Below, in pieces: positions 30,065-53,099 of a stretch of 64,000 bases of DNA. Origin of the DNA: Eublepharis macularius (lineage: Eukaryota; Chordata; Lepidosauria; Squamata; Eublepharidae); the NCBI RefSeq assembly GCF_028583425.1, contig NC_072807.1:36399001-36463000 (forward strand). Reading direction: 5' to 3'. Position 1 is the first letter of the stretch; each line of letters starts with the position of its first letter. Both the position numbers and the translations under genes were made by a program. The notes under the pieces are model-generated. The model had not been told where the DNA came from, did not search any database, and saw nothing but the letters and a program-made list of their open reading frames with translations.

Positions 30065-31832
30065 GGTCTTTATTATTGTTTTCTCCACTTTGTGCGCAAT
30101 GGTAACTCCCCCGAGTCACTGAGTACAATCCAAAGAGATGGAAACAGCAGCAGTAGCAGCAAACAAACACGGCGGAAGCAAAAGCTCGTTCTTTCAGCCA
30201 GCCCACATCGACATATTAGAACAGAAGTTACTGAGTTCTTCTCAGTGCAGAAGCAGGAAAAAAAATGACAACTCCCCCCCCACCCCCCGCAACCTTCGCT
30301 GTCCCATCGCCAATTTTGATGCTGAGTGGGAATCCGTGTGGCAAGGTAGAGCATTTCTGCACGGCTTGGATTCAAAGTCTGAGAAGGGGGCACCTAGGCA
30401 GATGGTTGAAGCTCAGCGATCCAGGTCCTGAATAGAGGCTGGGAGTGTACCACGCACACACACACACACTCTGGTGAATCTGGCCCTGGAGTAATGCCAA
30501 GGCATTCAAAGTGTTGGCGTCACCTATGTCCCCAACATAAGACGTGATGGGAAGAAGTTTAGGACTTTGACACCTTTCAGGCACAGCCAAAAAAATTTCC
30601 TGTATCCTCTCTTCCTCAGGCTGGGACTCGGTATGGTGAGAGATTGCCCGGCAGTCTGTGAAAACAGTTTCTGCCTCAGACAGGGCCCAGCAGTTTAAAA
30701 TACAAATAACGTCACGAGAATGTGAGTTTCCCTAGCCCTGTTCTACTCAACTAGCTGCCGTTTGCAGGGCTGGGAAAGGCAGCACAGGTACTGCTAGACA
30801 TTATTCAAGGGAGAAGTGGCAACGCAGGATTGTTCTCAGCTACAGCAGCCAAGGGGCCCTTGGCCTCATCTCTCTTTGGATTGGCTATGTTATATCTCAT
30901 TCGTCTTCCATTTCAGTTGCTTCCAAAAATCATGAATTACAGAGCAGCATAAATGTAAACTGAATAATAATATAGAAAGTGAGCTTAATATAAAGGCCTT
31001 GAGATTCAGGAATAGCAAATTATGCATTCGGTATCAATCAAGACAGAAAAGCATTCCCCTTCCTGAGCTGCAGAGGACAAAATCGATTTGGATAATTCGT
31101 CATCACTAGAGACTGCCAGATCAAGAAATACTCCTTTTGGGGGGGGGGGGGGGGGGATCTACTTGGATACAGAGTCAAGGACAGTTTAACTTTTAAACCA
31201 CACTGTTTAAAATACCCTGAATTTTGTATACAGTCTTTGAAAATTCAGAGTTTACACAGCTGGAAGGCTTTATTCATGCTTTTGAAGGACAAGCTTCAGG
31301 TGCTTATAACACATGGATTCTTTACGCTGACTTTTCTAGAGCTTAATTCAAGTCTTTTTGCTTTAGGCAATATATATACTTGTGCTATTTTTAAGGCCGA
31401 AGGGCCAACTGTGTTCCATATAGACCACAGACGGAATAAACAAACCAAATTCACTTTAAAGTCGCTTACTCTCGTATGTCTCCAGAGACTCAGGGCTTTC
31501 TGAAAAGTTTTAAAAAAAATGGAAGATGGCTGACCATTTCATCCACTAACCTAAAGGAATTCATTTCTACAAAAAAAGGGGACGTTCGACACATAAATAA
31601 ATGGACGAAAAGCACTTAGAAAGCAGTCCAGCAAAAGCAGGCACAAGAATAATCACATCCATTTGGGCTGAATTAATTTAAACAGAGGCCCCATCTTTTA
31701 AAAAAAAAGTTTGCTTTCTCCGAGAGAAAAACAAACCAAATGTATAAGAATTGCAGACAGCTAATGCATTTGAGTAACAAAATCCGTCAGGAGCGCGTGA
31801 AACCGATGCAGTATTTGAGTGTTTTTAAAAAA
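30065..31832 (-). other. IDH3A: Probable IDH3A 3-prime untranslated region
   Basis: About 1.8 kb downstream of the IDH3A stop on the minus strand is nearly free of recognisable repeats, unlike its surroundings. The minus strand carries AATAAA at 30074-30069; another candidate lies near 31269. A 3-prime UTR of this length would be similar to that of mammalian IDH3A. The exact end is inferred. Confidence 0.35.
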
Positions 31833-45414
<13,582 letters not shown>

Positions 45415-45617
45415 GGCTGAGTCGTCGTCGTCGGCCCTCGCAGCTCCTCTCCCCGGCCGCGGGTGGGACGCGCCGAAGCGAGAGGGAGGCCAGGCCCGCG
45501 CGCGGCCTACTCGTCCCCTCAGGCCGGCTCGGCGCCCGATTGGTGGGAGCGCGGGGGAGGCCACGCCCCTCGCCTCGGCTGGCCGCGCCCCTTTCCTCCG
45601 CCGCAGCCCTGAAAGGA

Positions 45618-45626
45618 GCATGCGCC
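45618..45626. promoter_or_regulatory. NRF1-like site (proximal)
   Basis: GCATGCGCC matches most of the palindromic NRF1 consensus GCGCATGCGC. It lies about 205 nt upstream of the IDH3A start codon. NRF1 drives many nuclear genes for mitochondrial enzymes. Confidence 0.45.
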
Positions 45627-45668
45627 GAGCGCCGCCGGAGAATTCCTTAGAGAACAAGGTGCGGGAGA

Positions 45669-45677
45669 GCGCATGCG
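45669..45677. promoter_or_regulatory. NRF1-like site (distal)
   Basis: GCGCATGCG is nine of ten bases of the palindromic NRF1 core and lies 51 bp from the first site, about 255 nt upstream of the IDH3A start codon. Confidence 0.5.
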
Positions 45678-45894
45678 TAGAAGGAAAGGCGCTGCTTGCA
45701 TAGGAGCTTTCGGGGGCTCGGATTTTCTTTTGCGCGGTGGGGCGAATCAATAACAGTGCAATCCTATGCAGAGTTACTCCAGCGGGCTTAGAAGGCTGGA
45801 GTAACTCTGCATGGGACAGGAAGATTTGGGTCCAGTACCACCTTAAAGAGCTACTGGATTTCCAGGGTATATGCTGGTGTGATTTACTTCTGGG

Positions 45895-46145
45895 TAGAAA
45901 CATAGCGCTGGAAGGGACCCAAAAGGACATCTAGTCCAACCCCTACACAATGCAGGAAATTCACAGCTCCCCCCCACCCCACTGACCCCTGATCTATGCT
46001 CAGAGGAAGGCAAAAAACCTCCAGGATTCCCAGTCAGGCTGGCCTGGAGGAAAATTCCTCTCTGACCCCAAAGTAGCGATCAGCATTTCCCTGGGCATAT
46101 AAGAAAGGGTCAAAGAGTTGAGCACCGGCTCATCCCTTCTTGCCC
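45895..46145 (-). repeat. CR1 LINE 3-prime fragment
   Basis: GACATCTAGTCCAACCCCTA and TTCCTCTCTGACCCCAAAGT match the copy at 14123-14340. About 200 bp upstream of the IDH3A CpG island. Confidence 0.65.
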
Positions 46146-46154
46146 TCCCTGTCC

Positions 46155-46410
46155 CGATCTGCTACGCTGACACCAGTGATGGCTAGAGTGTCAGACAAGG
46201 ATCTGGAAGATCCAGGTTCAAATCCCTGCTCTTGCCACGGAAGCTTGCTGGGTGGCTTTGGGCCAGCCACATTCTCAACCGAATCCACCTCACAAGGTTG
46301 TTGTGAGGATATAAAGCAGGAGGGGAGAAAGTTGCACGCTGCTTTCAGTCCTGGTTGGGGAAAAGAGCAGGGCACAGATGAAGTAAATGAAAAATATTTA
46401 TGACAAAAGC
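46155..46410 (+). repeat. tRNA-derived SINE
   Basis: GTGATGGCTAGAGTGTCAGA, CCAGGTTCAAATCCCTGCTC, GGAAGCTTGCTGGGTGGCTT, GGTTGTTGTGAGGATATAAA in order. Confidence 0.7.
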
Positions 46411-47498
46411 TCATTGAAGTTGGGGTTTACTTCTAAGAAAATGTGCCTGGTTGGGCTGCATAGCTGCTGCCTTATGCACACTGGCTAGCGAGTAAAGCCC
46501 CTTGGGAGGAAACAAGCCCCAAGCTTTGAGACGGTTAGATCAATATCATTTTAGGCTGCTCCATTTTATATACTTTTATGCCCTGGCTTGTGTTTACTGT
46601 GTGTCTTTATTGCCATTTTTAGTTGACTTGGTTGTATTTATATATGTTATGGAAATTGTTTTATTTATATGTTTTACTTGGAATGATGTGTTTTTATATT
46701 TTATTCTCTCTTTGTTTGGTTTTGTTTTATTGTCATCAGCTGCCTCCAGCAGGTCTGGAGATGCATCATACAATTTTTTAAAAATAAATAAAGCTCCTGT
46801 ACTCTCAATGTGAAGTTCAATAAGCATGCTTTGGATTGGGCTGCCTGCCTGCTGTCCTCCCTGTACTTGCTTGGGTGTAAAGCCCACTGAAATCAGCGAA
46901 GGCGGTTTGCATTTCAGGTCTGTGACAAGCAGGCCGGGGTTGTTTCTCTGCTCCTACTGATGGCAGAGAACACAGCTTAGCAAATTAGCTCTTCTTCCAG
47001 CCTGTTAAATAGATACGCTTGCAACGATGGGCTCGTGGGAGTAAGGGGAAGACCTTTGCACACGCCAAAATGGACCTTGGACTGCCTCTAGCATTAGGTG
47101 CCACTAATGAGTTGCTTCATGAATTAGTTAGCCGGCTTCTACAAGCTGCATATTTTACAGCCCAGTTTGAGACGTTCTTACTTTCTCATTCTTACTTTCA
47201 AGGGGCTTGCTTCCAATTTAGAATTCCAGCTTGGTGGAATTAGTGCAAAAGATTAAGTTTTAGTACATATTAAGATTCTGTTTTTCTTCCATTCTAACAG
47301 CATGCATGCAATTCCCCGGGGAGTCTCCCATCCAGGCACAGACCAGATCTGCTTAGCTTCAGCAAGCCTTCTTTCCAGAGTAGTTAAGTTTGTAGAAAAC
47401 AAAGAGAAGCACCCACACTTGGTAAGAATCAACACATCTAGCCAACACATTTCTTGCTATTGGATTTCTGTGCCAGGTGTAGAATGTGTATGCCTTCC

Positions 47499-47678
47499 CT
47501 TTTTTTTTTAACACAGCACAAGAACGTTTATTGAGAGTTTGCATACTACAGATATAAATGCAGAGTTAAACTATAAGTAACAGGAATACAAATGGGTACA
47601 ACGTTATGCCTTATATAAACTACAGTCATTGAAGGCAACAACATGCTGGTTATATTAAAAAAAACTTGAACGTGAAGA
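47499..47678 (-). pseudogene. Retroposed mRNA 3-prime end (5-prime-truncated retrocopy) with 13-bp target duplication
   Basis: GTGTATGCCTTCC lies at 47486-47498 and 47679-47691. Between them the minus strand ends with AATAAA, 15-20 nt of sequence and a run of nine to ten A, the layout of a processed transcript inserted by L1-type machinery. Only about 165 bp of non-coding sequence was copied, so the source gene is not identifiable by eye. Confidence 0.75.
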
Positions 47679-47854
47679 GTGTATGCCTTCCTAAATGTTG
47701 AAATCCTTACCTGATTTTTTCCCCTGGTCTAAATTTCAAGAATTCTCGGTGCTTGATAAATGGGACTCGCAGACAGTTCTGGGCACACCAATGAAAATAT
47801 TGACAGGACTGATGTTATGCCCCCGCCACTACTAGTTTGTTTCTGAGACCTATT

Positions 47855-48073
47855 TAGGGTTGCCAGCTCCAAGTTGGGAAATTCCTGGAGATTTGGGGAG
47901 TGAAACCTGGAGAAAGTGGGGTTTGGGGAGGGAAAGGACCTTGGCATGGCATAATTCCATAGAGTCCACCCCCCAAAGTAGCTATTTTCTCCAGGTGAAC
48001 TGATCTCTGTGGCCTGGAGACTAGTTGTAATTCCGGGAGATCTCTAGCCACTACCTGGAGGCTGGCAACCCTA
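47855..48073 (+). mobile_element. hAT-like MITE with perfect 8-bp target duplication
   Basis: Ends TAGGGTTGCCAG and CTGGCAACCCTA are perfect 12-bp inverted repeats. GACCTATT flanks it at 47847-47854 and 48074-48081. This copy defines the family also seen at 1175, 8893, 43651 and 44705-45133. Confidence 0.93.
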
Positions 48074-48169
48074 GACCTATTCAAAGTGCTGGCTTTGACC
48101 TTCCGGGGTGCCCAATGAAAACGACGGGCAGTAGATTCAAGATTGAGAAACCCAAGCACTTCTTCACAC

Positions 48170-48370
48170 ATCACATAATTAACATGTGGAACTCACTGCT
48201 ATGGGATGTGTGTGTGTGTGTGTGGGTGGGGGAGGTTCGATACATTTACAAAGGCTATTAGCCCCTGATAGCTGAATGTAGCTTGCACTTGCAAAGGTAG
48301 TGAACCTCTGAATGTCAATTGCTGGGTGCAACTGCAGAGGGAGACTTTTTGCCCCTACTTGGGGAGGAGG
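48170..48370 (+). repeat. CR1-like LINE fragment
   Basis: TTAACATGTGGAACTCACTG and TACATTTACAAAGGCTATTA resemble the copy at 13496, with a TG microsatellite at 48206-48224. Confidence 0.5.
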
Positions 48371-48949
48371 GGGTGCATTTGGGAATTAGGAGATCTATCT
48401 GTAAACTGGTTTTCACTGTTTTCTATCCAAGGCATTCTTTGTAAGAGCATCAATTGCTTTTGATAACATTTATTTAGCCATGAAATCAACAGGCAGTCTC
48501 CTGGACTTTGGCAAACAGTTCAAAGCGATAGTGGCGAGAAAAGATTTGCAAATACAGATAATCTTGGGCTGACTGAGAACTGTGCACACAGAAACATGTG
48601 GACTTTCTCGTTGGGAGCTCTTATTGTTTAGGTAAATATTGCAAAATACCTGGAACGACCGGTTCAAAATCCTTTGGGGCTTTTGGGCCACAAACCCATG
48701 CATGTTTCTTTGGGGATAAGCCTCATCAAATCCAGTAGGATATGTTTCTGAGAGACATGTAGTATTTTATCTGAGAGAAGGTGGGCACAGTGCAGGAACT
48801 ATAGGGGCATCTGACCCTGGCACAGAACGTGGGCACAAAAGGTCACATGATACACATTGGCAGTTCTAAACATCAGCTTAAAATACGTTAGGCTTCTGAG
48901 TCCAACACCATCCACTACGCAAGGCTGTGTGGGTGAAGGAGAAAATGGA

Positions 48950-49180
48950 CATAGATCCAGAGGAGTTAGCCGTGTTAGTCTGTAGTAGCAAAATCAAAAA
49001 GAGTCCAGTAGCACCTTTAAGACTAACCAATTTTATTTTATTGTAGCATAAGCTTTCGAGAATCAAGTTCTCTTCATCAGATCAGGCATCTGATGAAGAG
49101 AACTTGATTCTCGAAAGCTTATGCTACAATAAAATAAAATTGGTTAGTCTTAAAGGTGCTACTGGACTCTTTTTGATTTT
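48950..49180. repeat. Palindromic hammerhead-like retroposon with perfect 12-bp target duplication and mirrored expansion
   Basis: GGAGAAAATGGA lies at 48938-48949 and 49181-49192. Inserted in the opposite orientation to most copies: the long end (CATAGATCCAGAGGAGTTAG) is on the left. Both arms contain the same 5-bp expansion, ATTTTATTTTATTG on the left and CAATAAAATAAAAT on the right, absent from the other copies here. Right-arm core CATCTGATGAAGAGAACTTG. Confidence 0.92.
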
Positions 49181-49944
49181 GGAGAAAATGGAAAAATTGA
49201 TGGTACCCAGCAGGGTTTTTTTTGAACAGTAGTTTTGGAGGAGTGGAATCCTTAAATATCCACCCCTGAGCAGTAAGAAAAAGAGATAGATTGGCTCAAT
49301 AAAGGATGCTACAGTTCCATTATAAACAGACTAATGCCCTTCTAAGCCCATTGATTTCAGTGGTGTGATTCTGGTTAAGGTGGAGTGTAGTATTCTCCAG
49401 AAGAAGAGATTTGTACCAGGGAGGAATTTCTTATTCATTTATCACCAAACCGCTCTCTAATTCCTCACAAGCGCCCCCAACTCATAATGAATTTTTTTAT
49501 TAAAAAAAATGTTATTGAACAAGAGACGCTTCTCCTTCCTGCGGAGGTCTTAAACGAGCTGGCATCCTTGCCCGGATGGGATTACAGCCTTTCTCTGACT
49601 TAAGACAGGTGCAAAAGAGGACATGTCACTATTTTCAAACCTGCAATCATCTCACTTTAGAAGTCATTGTGAGGCCAAAGGTATTCAAAGTACCCTTGGC
49701 GTCGTTTCATTAACAGAGTAGAGATTTATGCCAGTGATGGCTTGGTTCTCTTTTAAACCTGTTGTCTCCTTTGCTTTCTAAGTTCTGAAACATATACAGA
49801 AGACTTGAAATAGATCTAAGGGTCATGAGCTAGAGTCGAAACAGTGCAGTGGAGAGCAGCAGTGATATTGTTCACAATTACAAAATGTTCAGAAGCAGTA
49901 AGCTTTTGCATACTTGTGCTGGGAGTGGGAGAAATAATGAAAGG

Positions 49945-50260
49945 CAGGGCTTTTTTTCTGGGAAAGGTGGTGGAATTCAGTGGGTTGCCAGCACAGGACC
50001 ATACAATGACGTCACTTTGGGTCATCTGGAACAAGGGGGGAGTTTTTTAAAGTTTAAATCTCCCTTGGTGAAAATGGTCACATGGCTGGTGGCCCCACCC
50101 CCTGATCTCCAGACAGAGGGGAATTTAGATTGCTGCAGCATGGAGGGCGATCTAAACTCCCCTCTGTCTGGAGATCGGGGGCGGGGCCACCAGCCATGTG
50201 ACCATTTTCAAGAGGTGCCAGAACTCTGTTCCACCACATTCCAGCTGAAAAAAAGCCCTG
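49945..50260 (+). mobile_element. hAT-like MITE, CAGGGCTTTTTTTC family
   Basis: Ends CAGGGCTTTTTTTCTGG and CTGAAAAAAAGCCCTG, long inner inverted arms around GATCTCCAGACAGAGGGG. Flanks ATGAAAGG and ACAAAAGG agree at 6 of 8, so it is older than the copy at 62089. Confidence 0.8.
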
Positions 50261-50810
50261 ACAAAAGGCATCCATATACTAGTTGGAAACCTCTCAGGGG
50301 CATCTGATTTAGGCGCTGTGAAAAAAAGATGCCGGTCTCGATGGCCCCTTGGTCTGATTCTGCATGGCTTGCTTTATGTCACAAACTCATCTCCAAGCCC
50401 AGAACTTCTGTTTGTGGCATTGATGCAACTTCACCCAGTTTATTAGGTGGTGGTGAGGATAAAATGCAGAAGGGAGAACTGTGTACCCTGTGGTCCCTGG
50501 AGGCATGGTGGGAATAAAATGCACTTGCTAAACAGCATGCAAAAGGGGGGCTTTTTAGTCTGGGGAAGCCCTCTCATAAAATGGACTCTCATAGAGATTT
50601 AGCAGAAGGTGACGGGTGCTTTCTTCTTTACTGATCCCACTTCATCCGATGTATGAAGCATAGACTCAGCTGTGTTTATCTGCGCATATATATAGTTACA
50701 GCAGAAAACAATCAAGAATAGTAAACCGCAGTAGTAAACATCCCTAAACAGCAAATTATAAAGCATTCTTCAACAAAAGGTTTTCAAAGAGAGATTATGG
50801 TTTGAAATAC

Positions 50811-50910
50811 CCCAGTGTGGTATAGTGGTTAGAATTTCAAACAATTTAGGAGACCCAGGTTTGAATCTCTGCTCTGCCATGGAAGCTTGCTGGGAGACCT
50901 TTGAATAATA
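50811..50910 (+). repeat. tRNA-derived SINE head
   Basis: GTGTGGTATAGTGGTTAGAA and CCCAGGTTTGAATCTCTGCT give A- and B-box-like blocks; the copy stops shortly after GCTTGCTGGGAGACC. Confidence 0.6.
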
Positions 50911-51871
50911 AATGCTGCAGCCTTTTGCACCCAATGAATTTCGTAGCGTCTAGGAGGAATTTGAACCTGGTTGTTCTCAAACCCACTGAGCTTGGCACCA
51001 TGCACCTGCCAATGTGCTTCCTGATGGCTGGCACCCACTTGCCTTCCCCCCAAGCTTTTCTTCCCCAAAGCAAAGAGCCAACCCTGACTTTCCTCCATCT
51101 CAATGAAGTAAGGCTGCTTCAGAAGACCCCGGGCCAGGATGGGGTCTTCAGGTAGCACCCATTTGGAATTAGCTTCCCCTGTTAAAAAGGAGGATGCGTG
51201 GCTTGGCCCCTCTCAACCTTTCTATAATTGCCCAGCAGCTTTGAGATTGGTCTGGCCTCCCAGGACAGCCATTTTGCAGTGGTGCCCACTGCCGTACCTC
51301 AAAACGCCAAAAGTGTCCAGAAGCTCAACAAATTCAGGGACCCCTACTTTAACCATTATACTAGCTCACACCAGCTCAGTCTTTGAGGCAACTCCTTTGG
51401 GTTTGCTTAAGAAGCCTGTACTATATTTTAGAAAGCGTTCCTGCCGTGCTTTCTTCTACCAGAAATCTCTCCCCTCTCTCTGCCCTCTCTCTCGCTCTCA
51501 TCCTCATTTCTCAGTGAGTTCCAAGGTGGCTTATACAGTGCAAGTGAATACAGTACAGCCAAGACATTCACTGAGCAAAATACAATATGATTCACAATTT
51601 TATTTATTTTTTATTTTATTTATGTCATTTATAGTCTGTCTTTCTCACTGAGACCCGAGGCGGATTACACAGTGTGGGACATTCAGCAGGACAGTAGGGT
51701 AAACAATAGGGTGTGGTAGCAGAAAATTTGAAAACTAGCAAAATCCAACGGGAAGCTGCTGGATTGGAATTCATATGTAAATTTGACTCTGTCAAGCTGG
51801 GACTGAATAGGGACTATGAATGGTTATCTTATTATCACAGGTAACTGATTTCCTTTACAGAGGCGGGGTCA

Positions 51872-52060
51872 GGGAGAGTCCAGTGGCACCTGACGTGGGC
51901 TTTCGAGGACCACAGTTCTCTTTGTCAGATGCATCTGGCGGGGAGGGCTGTGGTTATCGAAGGCTTGTGCTGCAGTGGAATTGTATGGTCTTGGTGGTGC
52001 TGCTGGACTCTTTTTGATTTTGCTACTACAGGCTAACACGGCAAACTCCTTTGAACCTTT
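51872..52060. repeat. Palindromic hammerhead-like retroposon, degraded arms
   Basis: GAGTCCAGTGGCACCTGACG left; CATCTGGCGGGGAGGGCTGT in the core; GTGCTGCTGGACTCTTTTTG right; end CAGGCTAACACGGCAAACTC. Many C/T-to-G-type differences from the family. Confidence 0.65.
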
Positions 52061-52189
52061 ACACAAGCAAACTGATCCCCACATCAAAAGGAGCTGTTTG
52101 CATCTCCATATCAAAGGAGTTGTTTACATCCCTCCTCTCCTCCTCCCCTCCCCTCTCCTCCTCTATATCTGACCAGTTTCTTTCTGCCC

Positions 52190-52328
52190 TCCATGCATCT
52201 GACGAAGAGAACTGTGATTCTCGAAAGCTTATGCTACAATAAAATGGGTTAGTCTTAAAGGTGCTACTGGACTCTTTTTGATTTTGCTACTACAGACTAA
52301 CACGGCTAACTCCTCTGGATCTATAGCA
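52190..52328 (+). repeat. Single right arm of the hammerhead-like retroposon
   Basis: CCATGCATCTGACGAAGAGA, ACTGTGATTCTCGAAAGC and the end ACACGGCTAACTCCTCTGGA are intact, but no left arm precedes it. Confidence 0.75.
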
Positions 52329-52853
52329 TAATGTTGAATGCAGAGATGAAACCTTTCTGACACACAGCCTGACCAATTAGCGCGACATCTTTAGCAAAGC
52401 GGAAACTACCCAACTGCATCAATTTTCTAAGAAAGAGTGCTATGGAAATTAAAAACCAGTCCACTGCTTTGTGAGTTTTTTAAAAAGTTGGTCCTAATAT
52501 ATTATGATGCTGTTCTTGTTCAAAGTTTTAAGAATGAATATAGGTGTGATTAGGAGAGAAGTCCCTTGTTTTGTGATAAATGGGTTTTCGTATGCCTAAG
52601 AGGCTAACTTAGCTTTGCAAAACTGGAGGGAAAAAATAAAGGCATATCCATTGCCGCCTAGTGGCCCAACACCTTTATTGCATGATGAAGGTGCAAAAAA
52701 AGAAGGGAGGGTTGTGGATTCCTCTGTGTGCATTTGAGATCAGAGGCAGAAGAGATGGTTTCTCCAGGCTCTGGATGCTCCCCGTCGGTTTCCCAGCCTT
52801 CGGAATCCTTTCTGGGGCAGCTGAGGACCAAGGCAGCTCCTTTTCTGGGTGAT

Positions 52854-52976
52854 ATTTGCATGAGATTTTAACCCTCCAGCTTTCACCCATTGCTAACTCA
52901 GACAGAAACACAAGCATTTCCAATGCAGTCTTGGGGATTTTCTTCCGCTCGGTCAAGTTACATGCATGCTATAAAT
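52854..52976 (+). promoter_or_regulatory. CIB2: Candidate CIB2 core promoter: octamer and TATA box
   Basis: An exact POU octamer ATTTGCAT lies at 52854-52861 and TATAAAT at 52970-52976, 73 nt before the CIB2 ATG. The region is not CpG-rich, unlike the IDH3A start. A TATA-type promoter with a very short leader is an inference from spacing only. Confidence 0.35.
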
Positions 52977-53048
52977 GCCTGCAGGACAGAGAACTCCTGA
53001 ATCTTGCCATGGGATGGTTTTGCACGCAGAGAGGATTCCTCGCTTAAG

Positions 53049-53099
53049 ATGGGTAATAAGCAGACGATATTTACGGATGAACAGCTGGATGCCTATCAG
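53049..53099 (+). CDS. CIB2: CIB2 coding exon 1 (residues 1-17)
   Basis: Reads MGNKQTIFTDEQLDAYQ and is followed by GTAAGC. An in-frame ATG at 53004 would add 15 residues, but the MGNKQ start is conserved and leaves Gly-2 free for myristoylation. Confidence 0.93.

Noticed and set aside
53004-53048. Upstream in-frame ATG of CIB2
   Set aside because: It would bury the conserved MGNKQ start and the myristoylated glycine. The TATA-like box at 52970 also leaves little leader for it.
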